Positions 1-5,235 of a stretch of DNA of 5,235 nt are shown here, in pieces (the first letter of the stretch is position 1; each line of letters opens with the position of its first letter). The notes under the pieces are model-generated. The model worked only from the letters and a program-made list of their open reading frames with translations, searched no databases and was not told where the DNA came from. Location: positions 1-5,235 of the forward strand of contig SKOL01000027.1 in the NCBI GenBank assembly GCA_007120055.1, written 5' to 3'. The translations under genes and the position numbers were made by a program. This DNA comes from Anaerobacillus sp. Its GTDB lineage: Bacteria; Bacillota; Bacilli; Bacillales_H; Anaerobacillaceae.

Positions 1-827
1 GTTAAACCTGTAACATAACTCGTAAGCTTTTGACCTACGGCACTACGGGCGAGCATACTAACTAGGACGTCTAACTCTTCCCAAGTCGGGACGATTCTTT
101 CCATTCCCATAACCGTAATTTGTGTTTTCGGGATCGTCGTTGCCATTCTAGCATTTCCTTCGTTCGTTACTAGAGAAATAGAACCAGATTCTGCAACGGC
201 AAAGTTACATCCTGTGATTCCTACTTCTGCTTCTAAGAAATCTTTACGCAACTGTTCCCTAGCAAATAACGCCATTTCTTCAGGTTTAGACGTTTTCTTA
301 TAACCTCTTTTATCTTCAAACGTTTCGCGAATTTGCTCTCTATTTTTATGAAGAGCAGGTACAACAATATGCGAAGGTGGATCATGATCATCTAATTGTA
401 AAATCCACTCACCAAGGTCACTTTCTACGACATCACAGCCAATAGATTCAAGTGCTTGGTTCATACTAATCTCTTCAGTGACCATTGATTTTGATTTAAT
501 AATCTTTTTTGCATTTTTGCTTGAAACAACATTTTTAATATATTCATTTGCTTCTTCCGCTGTTTCAGCAAAAAAGATTTTCCCGCCTCTTTTTTCTACG
601 TTTTCAGCTAACTGTTCTAAATAAAAGTCCAAGTTTTCCAGAGTGTGCTGACGTATTTCTTCAGCATGATTTCGCCATTCTTCCCAATCTCCCAGAGTGC
701 TTATTGAGTCACGACGGCGACCGTCAATACGTCCTTGTGCAGTAGCAACTGCTTTTCGCATAAAATCGTTATTAATTCCTTTATCAACTCGTGTAAAGAA
801 GTTTTCATCTCCAGTTTTTATTGCCAT
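1..827 (-). CDS. lutB: L-lactate utilization iron-sulfur protein LutB, partial (N-terminal 275 residues)
   Basis: LutB is the iron-sulfur/LUD-domain subunit of the cytoplasmic LutABC complex, which oxidises L-lactate to pyruvate. The frame opens at ATG 827-825 ([14 protein letters not shown]) and runs unbroken to the left edge, giving 275 whole codons. Bacillus LutB is about 475 residues, so the C-terminal half, which should carry the ferredoxin-type cysteine clusters, is outside the window. Visible family landmarks are the segment ending [20 protein letters not shown] in the first 70 residues, [10 protein letters not shown] at 111-120, [10 protein letters not shown] from 146, and the LUD-domain stretch [13 protein letters not shown] at 203-215, followed by [11 protein letters not shown] and then [11 protein letters not shown]. 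These closely match my memory of Bacillus subtilis LutB. The start lies 13 nt after the lutA stop, with a good ribosome site between them, so the genes are cotranscribed and probably translationally coupled. lutC is expected downstream, out of view. Identity is confident; completeness of the C-terminus cannot be judged. Confidence 0.95.
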   Translation of the reverse strand, partial: MAIKTGDENFFTRVDKGINNDFMRKAVATAQGRIDGRRRDSISTLGDWEEWRNHAEEIRQHTLENLDFYLEQLAENVEKRGGKIFFAETAEEANEYIKNVVSSKNAKKIIKSKSMVTEEISMNQALESIGCDVVESDLGEWILQLDDHDPPSHIVVPALHKNREQIRETFEDKRGYKKTSKPEEMALFAREQLRKDFLEAEVGITGCNFAVAESGSISLVTNEGNARMATTIPKTQITVMGMERIVPTWEELDVLVSMLARSAVGQKLTSYVTGL

Positions 828-843
828 TTATCTCACCGCCTTA
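828..843 (-). promoter_or_regulatory. lutB ribosome-binding site overlapping the lutA stop codon
   Basis: Reading the minus strand, the lutA stop TAA (843-841) runs straight into GGCGGTGAGATAA and then the lutB ATG. The Shine-Dalgarno core (AAGGCGGTGAG) therefore shares bases with the lutA stop codon. The position supports ATG 827-825 as the lutB start. It also suggests coupling, with ribosomes finishing lutA placed directly on the lutB site; the coupling is inference. Confidence 0.75.
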
Positions 844-1560
844 TCGACTATTTAATACTTCTGCAATATGCATTACTTTAATCGGTTTCCCTTGACGATT
901 AATTCTACCACCAATATTCATTAAACATCCTAAGTCTGCACCAATTAACACTTCTGAATCTGTATCTTCAATGTGTTGTACTTTTTCATTGACCATTTGT
1001 TCTGAAATCGGTACCATTTTTACTGAAAACGTTCCGCCAAAACCGCAACATTGTTCCTTGTTTGGTAGTTCAGTAAATTGTAGACCCTCTACATTTTTTA
1101 ATAAAGTCATCGGAGCTTCCGTTACTCCTAATAAGCGTGTCATATGACAAGATGTATGATACGTCGCTTTGGCATTTAGTTTAGCGTTTACATCTTTAAC
1201 GTTTAAAACATCTACGAGAAACTGTGTTAATTCAAATGATTTATTCTTCAGTTCTTCTGCTTTTTGTTTCCATTCCGGGTCATCTTCAAATAAATGTGGA
1301 TACTCATGTAACATCGTTGTACATGATCCTGATGGTGATACTACGTACTCCGCATCTTTAAAAACATTAATCATATGTTTTGCAACTTCTTTTGTTTCAC
1401 GGTGATAGCCACTATTGAAGGCTGGCTGTCCACAGCACGTTTGTTTTTTTGGAAAATCTACCTCACATCCAAAACGCTCAAGTATTTCAACTGTGCTTTT
1501 ACCGACAGACGCTGGATAAACAACATCTGCTAAACAAGTTAAAAATAACGAAACTTTCAT
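841..1560 (-). CDS. lutA: L-lactate utilization protein LutA (CCG-domain Fe-S oxidoreductase subunit)
   Basis: LutA is the cysteine-rich subunit of LutABC, the flavin-independent system that oxidises L-lactate to pyruvate in the cytoplasm. The 239-residue product has the family's usual length and is complete. It shows two CCG (DUF224-type) half-domains with matching spacing: C9, then C42-C43-G44, then C80; and C138, then C171-C172-G173, then C212. In both halves 32 residues separate the first cysteine from the CCG pair. Such domains bind a non-cubane or cubane Fe-S cluster in heterodisulfide-reductase-like proteins (family knowledge). Other landmarks are [28 protein letters not shown] and [12 protein letters not shown]. 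The start ATG 1560-1558 is preceded by AGGGGG at 1573-1568 with an 8-nt spacer, a strong Bacillus ribosome site. It is the first gene of lutA-lutB. The upstream gap carries a perfect LutR-type operator, so expression is probably induced by lactate. Confidence 0.96.
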   Translation of the reverse strand: MKVSLFLTCLADVVYPASVGKSTVEILERFGCEVDFPKKQTCCGQPAFNSGYHRETKEVAKHMINVFKDAEYVVSPSGSCTTMLHEYPHLFEDDPEWKQKAEELKNKSFELTQFLVDVLNVKDVNAKLNAKATYHTSCHMTRLLGVTEAPMTLLKNVEGLQFTELPNKEQCCGFGGTFSVKMVPISEQMVNEKVQHIEDTDSEVLIGADLGCLMNIGGRINRQGKPIKVMHIAEVLNSR

Positions 1561-1593
1561 TGTCTTTTCCCCCTAATTTTTAATAGGTGACCC

Positions 1594-1608
1594 GGTCATC
1601 TGATGACC
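1594..1608. promoter_or_regulatory. LutR-type operator upstream of lutA
   Basis: GGTCATC-T-GATGACC is a perfect 7+7 bp palindrome around one central base, 34 nt before the lutA start codon. Its core, TCATC-N-GATGA, is the inverted repeat I recall being described for LutR, the GntR/FadR-family repressor of lactate genes in Bacillus. The same core recurs with one mismatch before lutP (3668-3678). Binding by LutR is inferred; the palindrome itself is directly visible. Confidence 0.8.
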
Positions 1609-1619
1609 TGAGTATTAAT

Positions 1620-1645
1620 AAAACGAATAAAAAGATATTCGTTTT
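1620..1645 (-). repeat. AT-rich hairpin in the lutA leader
   Basis: AAAACGAATA (1620-1629) and TATTCGTTTT (1636-1645) form a perfect 10-bp inverted repeat around the 6-base loop AAAAGA. It lies between the proposed lutA promoter and the LutR-type operator. In the lutA transcript the stem is followed by a short U-rich run interrupted by adenines. The stem has only two G-C pairs, so termination would be weak. It could be a leader stabiliser, an attenuator or a protein site. The role is unknown. Confidence 0.5.
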
Positions 1646-1667
1646 TTGAAAATAACTATAAACTAAT

Positions 1668-1713
1668 ATTGTATCCCTAACCTATTATAGTTCAATTGTA
1701 GGTTAGGTAACAA
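1668..1713 (-). promoter_or_regulatory. Candidate sigma-A promoter(s) for lutAB(C)
   Basis: Two overlapping candidates can be read on the minus strand. The first is TTGAAC (1695-1690), 16 bp, TACAAT (1673-1668), giving a leader of about 100 nt. The second is TTGTTA (1713-1708), 18 bp, TATAAT (1689-1684), which has a consensus -10 but a longer spacer. Either start lies upstream of the LutR-type palindrome at 1594-1608, so a repressor there would act as a roadblock rather than cover the -10. I found no convincing -10/-35 pair closer to that operator. The choice between the two is open. Confidence 0.5.
1676..1707. repeat. 9-bp perfect inverted repeat over the lutA promoter region
   Basis: CCTAACCTA (1676-1684) and TAGGTTAGG (1699-1707) are exact reverse complements separated by 14 bases. 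The dyad covers the -35 of one candidate promoter and the -10 of the other. There is no run of T after it on either strand, so it is unlikely to be a terminator. It may be an operator for a regulator other than LutR, since the half-site is unrelated to TCATC/GATGA. Function is unassigned. Confidence 0.6.
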
Positions 1714-1739
1714 TACTTTTTTCAAAAAAGCATCTTTAA

Positions 1740-1852
1740 TGAATTTCATAATCCATTATTTTCGCCACTAAGATCAATATATAGTTGCGTCAAAACCATT
1801 CGCAAACTATATTATGCTTGATGTGGCTCATTTTAGGTGATTATGAAATTCA
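1740..1852. repeat. 113-bp MITE-like palindromic element between lutP and lutA
   Basis: The ends are perfect 14-bp inverted repeats (TGAATTTCATAATC at 1740-1753; complement at 1839-1852). Pairing continues inward: GCCAC 1764-1768 with GTGGC 1823-1827, ATCAA 1773-1777 with TTGAT 1818-1822, ATATAGTT 1779-1786 with AACTATAT 1805-1812, and GCG 1787-1789 with CGC 1801-1803. The apical loop is at 1790-1800. A further 8-bp pair, TTTCAAAA 1720-1727 with TTTTGAAA 1861-1868, flanks it. I see no reading frame of note and no clear target-site duplication. It resembles a miniature inverted-repeat element or a dispersed structured repeat of the kind found in Bacillus genomes. I do not recognise the family. 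Confidence 0.65.
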
Positions 1853-1933
1853 CTCTGTTGTTTTGAAAGAAATTCTATTAAATTAGTAAAAGTTCAATTA
1901 TATTACATCCTTATTTCACCTTATACCTAAGCA

Positions 1934-1965
1934 AAAGAAGAGGAGTTATCTCCCCCCTCTTCTTT
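1934..1965 (-). terminator. Intrinsic terminator after lutP
   Basis: AAAGAAGAGG (1934-1943) and CCTCTTCTTT (1956-1965) form a perfect 10-bp stem with a 12-base loop, starting 13 nt after the lutP stop codon. In the minus-strand transcript the stem runs into UUUUGCUU, a short and imperfect U tract. Termination is therefore plausible but may be leaky, leaving some lutP readthrough into lutA. Confidence 0.7.
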
Positions 1966-1977
1966 AATATTAATTTC

Positions 1978-3564
1978 TTATAAAATCATTAGTAATACAG
2001 TACCAGCAATACCGATCAACAGTCCATACACCAATGCAGGAGCTAATGTTTTTCGGATAACTTCTCCTTCTTTACCAACAAGTCCAACAACCGCTAATGC
2101 AGAAACAACGTTGTGTACACAAATCATATTACCAGCTGCTGAACCAGCTACTTGTTGAGCTAAAATGATGTTTGTATTTAACCCCGTCTCCATCGCAACG
2201 CTATATTGGATCGGAGCAAAAGTAAGTGTTGATACTGTTGCACTACCTGTAATAAAAGCACCTAATATACCGACATAAGGAGCAACGAGTGGCCATGCAC
2301 CTCCGAGTGTTGTCGCTAATGATAGCGCGATATATTCCGGCATACTGACGAGATCGTTCATATTCATTCCTGAGTTAGAGAATACTTGTACGAGTGCTAA
2401 TGTCGGAATAAGTGCTAATGCTGCACCTTTAACAGATCCAAGCGATTCCTTCGACGCTTTCGTAAAACTTGAAAATTTACTTCTTTGTGTAAATACCGAA
2501 ATGATGGCAGCTAAAGTAAGAACAGCCCCTGGTGAATACAACACTTGCCATGCAGAGCTGATCCCTTCTATCCCCATTACGTTAGTCCAACTTAAGTCAA
2601 TAGCTGTTTGTGCAAACTCCTGGATTTGAGGAACAATTCTTGTTAATAGAAGTAAAGCAACAACTACAAAGTACGGGCTCCATGCAGATAACAGACTCAT
2701 TTCTGATTTCTTCTCTTCAACTTTAAAGCCTTCCGCAAGAGCGTCTTGCCATACAACTTTCGGGATAAGAATATTTTTCTTAGCCGTAATAGTAGCTACC
2801 GCTAAGGCTGTAATTGAAGCTAAAATCGAAACGAATTCTGGTCCGAATGCCCAAGCATATAAAGCTGCAGAAATACTGTAAGATGCACCTACAAGTAATG
2901 TCCACGGTAAAAGTGAAAATGCGCTTGATAAACCTTTTTTCTTTCCAAAAGCAATCGTTAAAACAAGAACTAAAATGAATGGAATTAATGTTCCAACTAA
3001 TAAATCCATTAATGTGATTAAAATTGCAATGTCTTGAAACATTGCTAAGCCTGCACCTTCAATGTTAGATAGACCAACAATAATTGGCGTACCAACAGCA
3101 CCAAACGAAACGGCTGTACTATCGGCAATTAATGCCGTAGCTGCTGCTGCTAAAGGAGTAAATCCTAGTGCAACAAGTAAAGGACCAGTAACTGCTGCTG
3201 GAGTTCCGAAACCTGCCGCTCCTTCAATTAAACTCCCGAATAAGAAAGCAACGATAACTACTTGAACACGCATATCTGGCGAAATATTTCTGAAACCTTC
3301 ATTAATTCTATCTACAGCCCCTGTATGTTTTAATGTATTTAGCAATACAATGGCTCCGAATAAAATGAATAAAATCGTTATTGCCCTATGTCCACCTTGT
3401 AAGATCGACGCAGTCAATATGTTAAAATCTAATCCCCATACTGTAAATGCAAAGAAAATGACGATCAATGCACTGTATAACATCCCTTTTTTGGCAGGCA
3501 TCCTTAAAATAACTAAAAATAAAAATGGTGCGATAATGGCACTAAACGCTGCTAATAATTGCAT
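1978..3564 (-). CDS. lutP: L-lactate permease LutP (LctP/LldP family)
   Basis: This is an integral membrane proton-coupled lactate transporter of the LctP family (2.A.14 in transporter classification), supplying substrate to LutABC. The 528 residues match a full-length family member. The protein is a succession of hydrophobic segments, roughly a dozen, with a longer polar stretch near 262-292. Family landmarks are [10 protein letters not shown] at 113-122, SFGAVGTP at 153-160, [21 protein letters not shown] around 326-346, [17 protein letters not shown] around 439-455, and [12 protein letters not shown] near the C-terminus at 478-489. No cleavable signal peptide is evident; the first helix is the membrane start. 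The start ATG 3564-3562 has a GGGGGAG ribosome site just upstream. The gene lies upstream of lutA on the same strand but has its own promoter, operator and terminator. Glycolate or D-lactate may also be transported, as in other family members; specificity cannot be read from the sequence. Confidence 0.94.
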   Translation of the reverse strand: MQLLAAFSAIIAPFLFLVILRMPAKKGMLYSALIVIFFAFTVWGLDFNILTASILQGGHRAITILFILFGAIVLLNTLKHTGAVDRINEGFRNISPDMRVQVVIVAFLFGSLIEGAAGFGTPAAVTGPLLVALGFTPLAAAATALIADSTAVSFGAVGTPIIVGLSNIEGAGLAMFQDIAILITLMDLLVGTLIPFILVLVLTIAFGKKKGLSSAFSLLPWTLLVGASYSISAALYAWAFGPEFVSILASITALAVATITAKKNILIPKVVWQDALAEGFKVEEKKSEMSLLSAWSPYFVVVALLLLTRIVPQIQEFAQTAIDLSWTNVMGIEGISSAWQVLYSPGAVLTLAAIISVFTQRSKFSSFTKASKESLGSVKGAALALIPTLALVQVFSNSGMNMNDLVSMPEYIALSLATTLGGAWPLVAPYVGILGAFITGSATVSTLTFAPIQYSVAMETGLNTNIILAQQVAGSAAGNMICVHNVVSALAVVGLVGKEGEVIRKTLAPALVYGLLIGIAGTVLLMIL

Positions 3565-3667
3565 AATAACTCCCCCATATTAATTCATACTGATAATAAA
3601 AATATTAATCATCCAGCTTAACTAAACTTTCTTCCCCCTATCTTTATAAAGTCGACTTACCTTCTGA

Positions 3668-3678
3668 TCATCTGACGA
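3668..3678. promoter_or_regulatory. LutR-type operator upstream of lutP
   Basis: TCATC-T-GACGA differs by one base from the perfect TCATC-N-GATGA core before lutA. It sits about 10-20 nt downstream of the predicted lutP start point, where a bound repressor would block elongation or promoter clearance. The outer bases of the lutA palindrome (GG...CC) are not kept, so affinity may be lower. LutR binding is inferred. Confidence 0.68.
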
Positions 3679-3682
3679 GTCC

Positions 3683-3696
3683 TGTAAGTGCTTTCA
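3683..3696. promoter_or_regulatory. cre-like catabolite-repression site at lutP
   Basis: On the minus strand TGAAAGCACTTACA matches the CcpA-binding consensus TGWAARCGYTWNCW at 13 of 14 positions. The single departure is A for G in the central CG. It begins at the last base of the -10 box and covers the predicted start point, a placement expected for repression by CcpA during growth on preferred sugars. No equally good cre was found before lutA. Confidence 0.65.
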
Positions 3697-3724
3697 TTAT
3701 AAGTAACGTTCAAATTATTATCAA
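3696..3724 (-). promoter_or_regulatory. Sigma-A promoter of lutP
   Basis: On the minus strand TTGATA (3724-3719) is followed after exactly 17 bp by a consensus TATAAT (3701-3696). Transcription should begin near 3689, giving a leader of about 125 nt. The cre-like site and the LutR-type operator follow immediately. This is the best promoter match in the window. Confidence 0.8.
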
Positions 3725-3803
3725 TGCGTTCTTTAAATAAAACTTTAAACGTAGTAACTATTCAGTTATTAGTAAAAAATCTACATGGTTATTACGCTTG
3801 TTT

Positions 3804-3821
3804 TTTGTGCAATCACACAAA
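3804..3821. repeat. Short palindrome TTTGTG-N6-CACAAA upstream of lutP
   Basis: TTTGTG (3804-3809) and CACAAA (3816-3821) are inverted around CAATCA, about 80 bp upstream of the lutP -35. The half-sites resemble those bound by the redox repressor Rex (TTGTG...CACAA), but Rex sites have 8 bases between these halves and this one has 6. Its significance is uncertain. Confidence 0.35.
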
Positions 3822-3860
3822 TATAATGTGGTAAAATTAGACAATAGACCAAACGGCATG

Positions 3861-3890
3861 AAAAAAAGCTCACCGGTTGACGAGCTTTTT
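3861..3890 (-). terminator. Intrinsic terminator after tcdA
   Basis: AAAAAGCTC (3863-3871) and GAGCTTTTT (3882-3890) form a 9-bp stem around a 10-base loop, beginning 11 nt after the tcdA stop. The minus-strand transcript ends in seven U residues (complement of 3867-3861), a classic Rho-independent terminator. The near-symmetry with T residues on both sides could let it stop plus-strand transcripts as well. Confidence 0.85.
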
Positions 3891-3901
3891 AATACGATAA
3901 T

Positions 3902-4663
3902 TTACCTCTGTATTTCTATATCTTTTAATAGGGAAGTAATTACATGTCCTGCCATTATCAGACCTGACACTGAAGGAACAAAAGCATTTGATGATGGTGG
4001 CATTTTCGCTTTGCGAATTGGAGATTCCTCTTGTGCATCTGATACAATTTCTTTTCGAATATCTTCACGAATTTTTATCGGTTGTTCGTCTGAAAATACA
4101 ACATTAATTCCTTTATGAATTCCTTGTTTACGTAATTTTGTGCGAATCACTTTAGCGATTGGATCATAGCTCGTTTTAGATATATCTGCTATTCTCAACC
4201 GCGTAGGATCCATTTTATTCGCTACACCCATACTCGAAATAATTGGGATATTTCTCTTTAAACATTCCTTCATTAAATGAATTTTATAAGAAATCGTATC
4301 TGAGGCATCAACCACAAAGTCGATACCATATTCAAAAAATGTTTCATACGTTTCCTCTGTATAAAACATCTTTAAAGCAATGACTTCACATTCGGGATTT
4401 ATGTCTGCAATACGATCCTTCATTAAATCTACTTTCGGCTGACCTACTGTAGAAAGTAATGCATGTACTTGACGATTAACATTTGTAATATCGACATCGT
4501 CCTTATCTACTAATAAAAGTCGTCCCACTCCAGAACGTGCCAAAGCCTCTGCCGAAAAAGACCCGACACCGCCAATACCGAGAACTGCAACCGTACTATT
4601 TTTTAAAACTTCTAACCCATCATGACCAATAGCAAGCTCATTTCTAGAAAACTGATGTAACAT
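3902..4663 (-). CDS. tcdA: tRNA threonylcarbamoyladenosine dehydratase TcdA (YrvM)
   Basis: TcdA is an E1-like (ThiF/MoeB/HesA) ATP-dependent enzyme that dehydrates t6A at position 37 of tRNAs to cyclic ct6A, improving decoding of ANN codons. The 253-residue product is near the usual length. The nucleotide-binding motif GIGGVGS is at 29-35, preceded by the strand VAVL. The next strand ends in D53 of LLLVDKDDVDITNVNRQ, with the conserved N63-R64-Q65. Q75-P76-K77 are the QPK landmark, VVDASDTISYK spans 117-127, and SSMGVANKMDPTR lies at 143-155. There is no CXXC zinc pair like that of MoeB/ThiF, which fits TcdA. The start ATG 4663-4661 has GGAGGGAG upstream with a somewhat long spacer (about 10 nt). 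It stands alone between its own promoter and terminator, downstream of 6S RNA, as I recall from other Bacillus genomes near aspS. There is no sign of damage. Confidence 0.93.
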   Translation of the reverse strand: MLHQFSRNELAIGHDGLEVLKNSTVAVLGIGGVGSFSAEALARSGVGRLLLVDKDDVDITNVNRQVHALLSTVGQPKVDLMKDRIADINPECEVIALKMFYTEETYETFFEYGIDFVVDASDTISYKIHLMKECLKRNIPIISSMGVANKMDPTRLRIADISKTSYDPIAKVIRTKLRKQGIHKGINVVFSDEQPIKIREDIRKEIVSDAQEESPIRKAKMPPSSNAFVPSVSGLIMAGHVITSLLKDIEIQR

Positions 4664-4750
4664 AAAACTTTTGCTCCCTCCAAACCCTATTTACATACGA
4701 CTAATTTAAAGTCTTATAAACAAATAGGAAATCTATATTTTCCGATTTTG

Positions 4751-4779
4751 AATATACCATAAGCTATATTAAATGTAAA
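4751..4779 (-). promoter_or_regulatory. Candidate sigma-A promoter of tcdA
   Basis: On the minus strand TTTACA (4779-4774), 17 bp, TATATT (4756-4751) would start transcription near 4744 and give a leader of about 80 nt. The region is very AT-rich, so chance matches are a risk. The exact 17-bp spacing and the position before an isolated gene favour it. Confidence 0.55.
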
Positions 4780-4823
4780 TTTCCCTTTTCTGTTTTTAAG
4801 TATGCAAATTACTAACCGGCTGA

Positions 4824-4984
4824 TTTTCATACAAAACCCTCATGGCGGCATTCCGTCACATTCTAAGATGAAAAAGTGAACACTTTCCCTCACTTCGCTG
4901 TGACCTTCTATCGAATCTCAGAGGCTCGTTCACGAAAGTGTCCACTTTTTTCATACAAAACGCTCATAACCGATTACTCGTCAC
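4824..4984. repeat. Repeat element with long hairpin between 6S RNA and tcdA
   Basis: A 20-bp direct repeat, TTTTCATACAAAAC(C/G)CTCAT, occurs at 4824-4843 and 4948-4967 with one mismatch. Weaker similarity continues to GTCAC in both copies. Between them, 4871-4887 and 4934-4950 form a 17-bp stem around a 46-base loop; the single imperfect pair is A·C in plus-strand RNA but G·U in minus-strand RNA. Each arm is itself a near-palindrome (AAAGTG-NN-CACTTT). On the minus strand each direct repeat begins with ATG and reads MSVLYEKSGHF or MRVLYENQPV, ending after 19 and 15 codons. I think these are part of a dispersed repeat rather than genes. Its family is not identified. Confidence 0.6.
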
Positions 4985-5067
4985 CCTTTAATATGTAAAA
5001 TGCCGTTTTTGGATTTCTCTTCTCTACCTAATCAACAAACCACAAACCAACTAACCAACTTTCACAC

Positions 5068-5099
5068 AAAAAAACCTAGGTTATCACTTTCTCCTAGGT
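5068..5099 (-). terminator. Intrinsic terminator of the 6S RNA gene
   Basis: ACCTAGG (5074-5080) and CCTAGGT (5093-5099) form a 7-bp stem with a 12-base loop. In the minus-strand transcript the stem is followed by an uninterrupted run of about seven U residues. It lies some 20-25 nt after the likely mature 3' end of 6S RNA, so the primary transcript would be trimmed. Confidence 0.8.
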
Positions 5100-5119
5100 A
5101 AAAGTAGTTCCTTAAAATA

Positions 5120-5235
5120 AAAATAGAGCCCCAATATGCCGTTAAATTGCTTAGTTTTGAACCTGCTCTCCGCAGGTGGGTGCCCTGTTCAACTTTTAAT
5201 ACTTCCTTTCAAGAAGGCTTGCACGCCAAGTCAAA
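5120..5235 (-). ncRNA. ssrS: 6S RNA, 3' part (5' end outside window)
   Basis: 6S RNA mimics an open promoter, binds the housekeeping RNA polymerase holoenzyme and damps sigma-A transcription in stationary phase. On the minus strand the sequence shows the order expected of the 3' half of 6S. There is an apical hairpin around CTTCTTGAAAGGAAG, then a perfect 6-bp hairpin ACCTGC-GGAGA-GCAGGT (5177-5161) followed by TTCAAAACT, and then CGGCAT (5141-5136) shortly before the 3' end. Escherichia coli 6S has the same order, CACCTTGAACC...AGGGTTCAAGG...CGGCAT. Bacterial 6S RNAs are about 180-200 nt, so roughly 70-90 nt of the 5' side, including the strand closing the terminal stem, lie past the right edge. 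The 3' end is set by analogy and may be off by several bases. Bacillus often has two 6S RNAs; the tcdA-side location suggests the bsrA type, but this is from memory. Confidence 0.78.

Noticed and set aside
548..745. Plus-strand 65-codon frame opposite lutB
   Set aside because: It lies wholly antisense to a strongly conserved LutB reading frame; composition and lack of recognisable features mark it as a shadow.
1169..1405. Plus-strand 78-codon frame opposite lutA
   Set aside because: It is antisense to the conserved CCG-domain gene, with no family features.
3062..3583. Two plus-strand frames (3062-3265, 3350-3583) opposite lutP
   Set aside because: Alanine/proline- and asparagine/lysine-rich translations arise from reading the membrane-protein gene backwards.
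3583..3637. Possible 10-codon upstream ORF (MINIFIISMN) in the lutP leader with a GGGGGAAG sequence before it
   Set aside because: The ribosome-like sequence is about 18 nt from the ATG, too far for good initiation, and the peptide is not distinctive.
3798..4118. Plus-strand 106-codon frame overlapping the 3' end of tcdA
   Set aside because: Most of it is antisense to TcdA, it crosses the tcdA terminator hairpin, and its translation shows no recognisable domain.
4727..4743. GGAAA-N7-TTTCC hairpin in the tcdA leader as a regulatory structure
   Set aside because: Five AT-rich pairs are expected by chance in this composition and there is no U run.
4843..4967. Short peptides starting MSVLYEKSGHF and MRVLYENQPV on the minus strand
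   Set aside because: They are 19 and 15 codons long, lack clear ribosome sites and lie within a repeat/hairpin; reported as part of the repeat instead.
4824..4984. CRISPR array
   Set aside because: Only two copies of the direct repeat exist, 124 bp apart, without regular spacers or cas genes.

Overview
The window looks like chromosome of an AT-rich, low-GC Gram-positive bacterium of the Bacillaceae. The evidence is strong purine-rich Shine-Dalgarno sequences, Bacillus-type sigma-A promoters, a cre-like catabolite-repression site, LutA/LutB/LutP proteins close to those of Bacillus, and a tcdA gene beside a Firmicute-type 6S RNA. I cannot fix the genus from this sequence alone. Every gene I support lies on the minus strand, so the genes are transcribed from right to left.

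Layout in transcription order. At the right edge is the 3' part of a 6S RNA gene (about 5120-5235, 5' end outside the window) with an intrinsic terminator at 5068-5099. A gap of about 400 bp follows, holding an unusual repeat/hairpin element (4824-4984) and a promoter. Next is tcdA (3902-4663), a tRNA-modification enzyme, closed by a terminator at 3861-3890. The 3565-3901 gap carries the lutP control region: a sigma-A promoter, a cre-like site on the start point, and a LutR-type operator. lutP (1978-3564), a lactate permease, ends at a hairpin terminator. The 417-bp gap before lutA is densely structured. It holds a 113-bp MITE-like inverted repeat, a 9-bp inverted repeat over a putative promoter, an AT-rich leader hairpin and a perfect LutR-type palindrome. 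lutA (841-1560) and the start of lutB (1-827, truncated by the left edge) form an operon whose third gene, lutC, would be expected just beyond the edge.

Functionally, LutP would import L-lactate, and the LutABC iron-sulfur complex would oxidise it to pyruvate in the cytoplasm. The two transcription units are separate but carry the same operator core, TCATC-N-GATGA (perfect before lutA, one mismatch before lutP). This suggests common control by the GntR-family repressor LutR, which is not in the window. lutP alone shows an evident cre-like element, so catabolite repression may act mainly at uptake. tcdA and 6S RNA are housekeeping neighbours with no evident link to lactate use.

I see no new multi-gene system here. 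The protein-coding content is ordinary. What merits a second look is non-coding: the 1740-1852 palindromic element, the 4824-4984 repeat, the 1676-1707 dyad, and the compact promoter/cre/operator stack of lutP.
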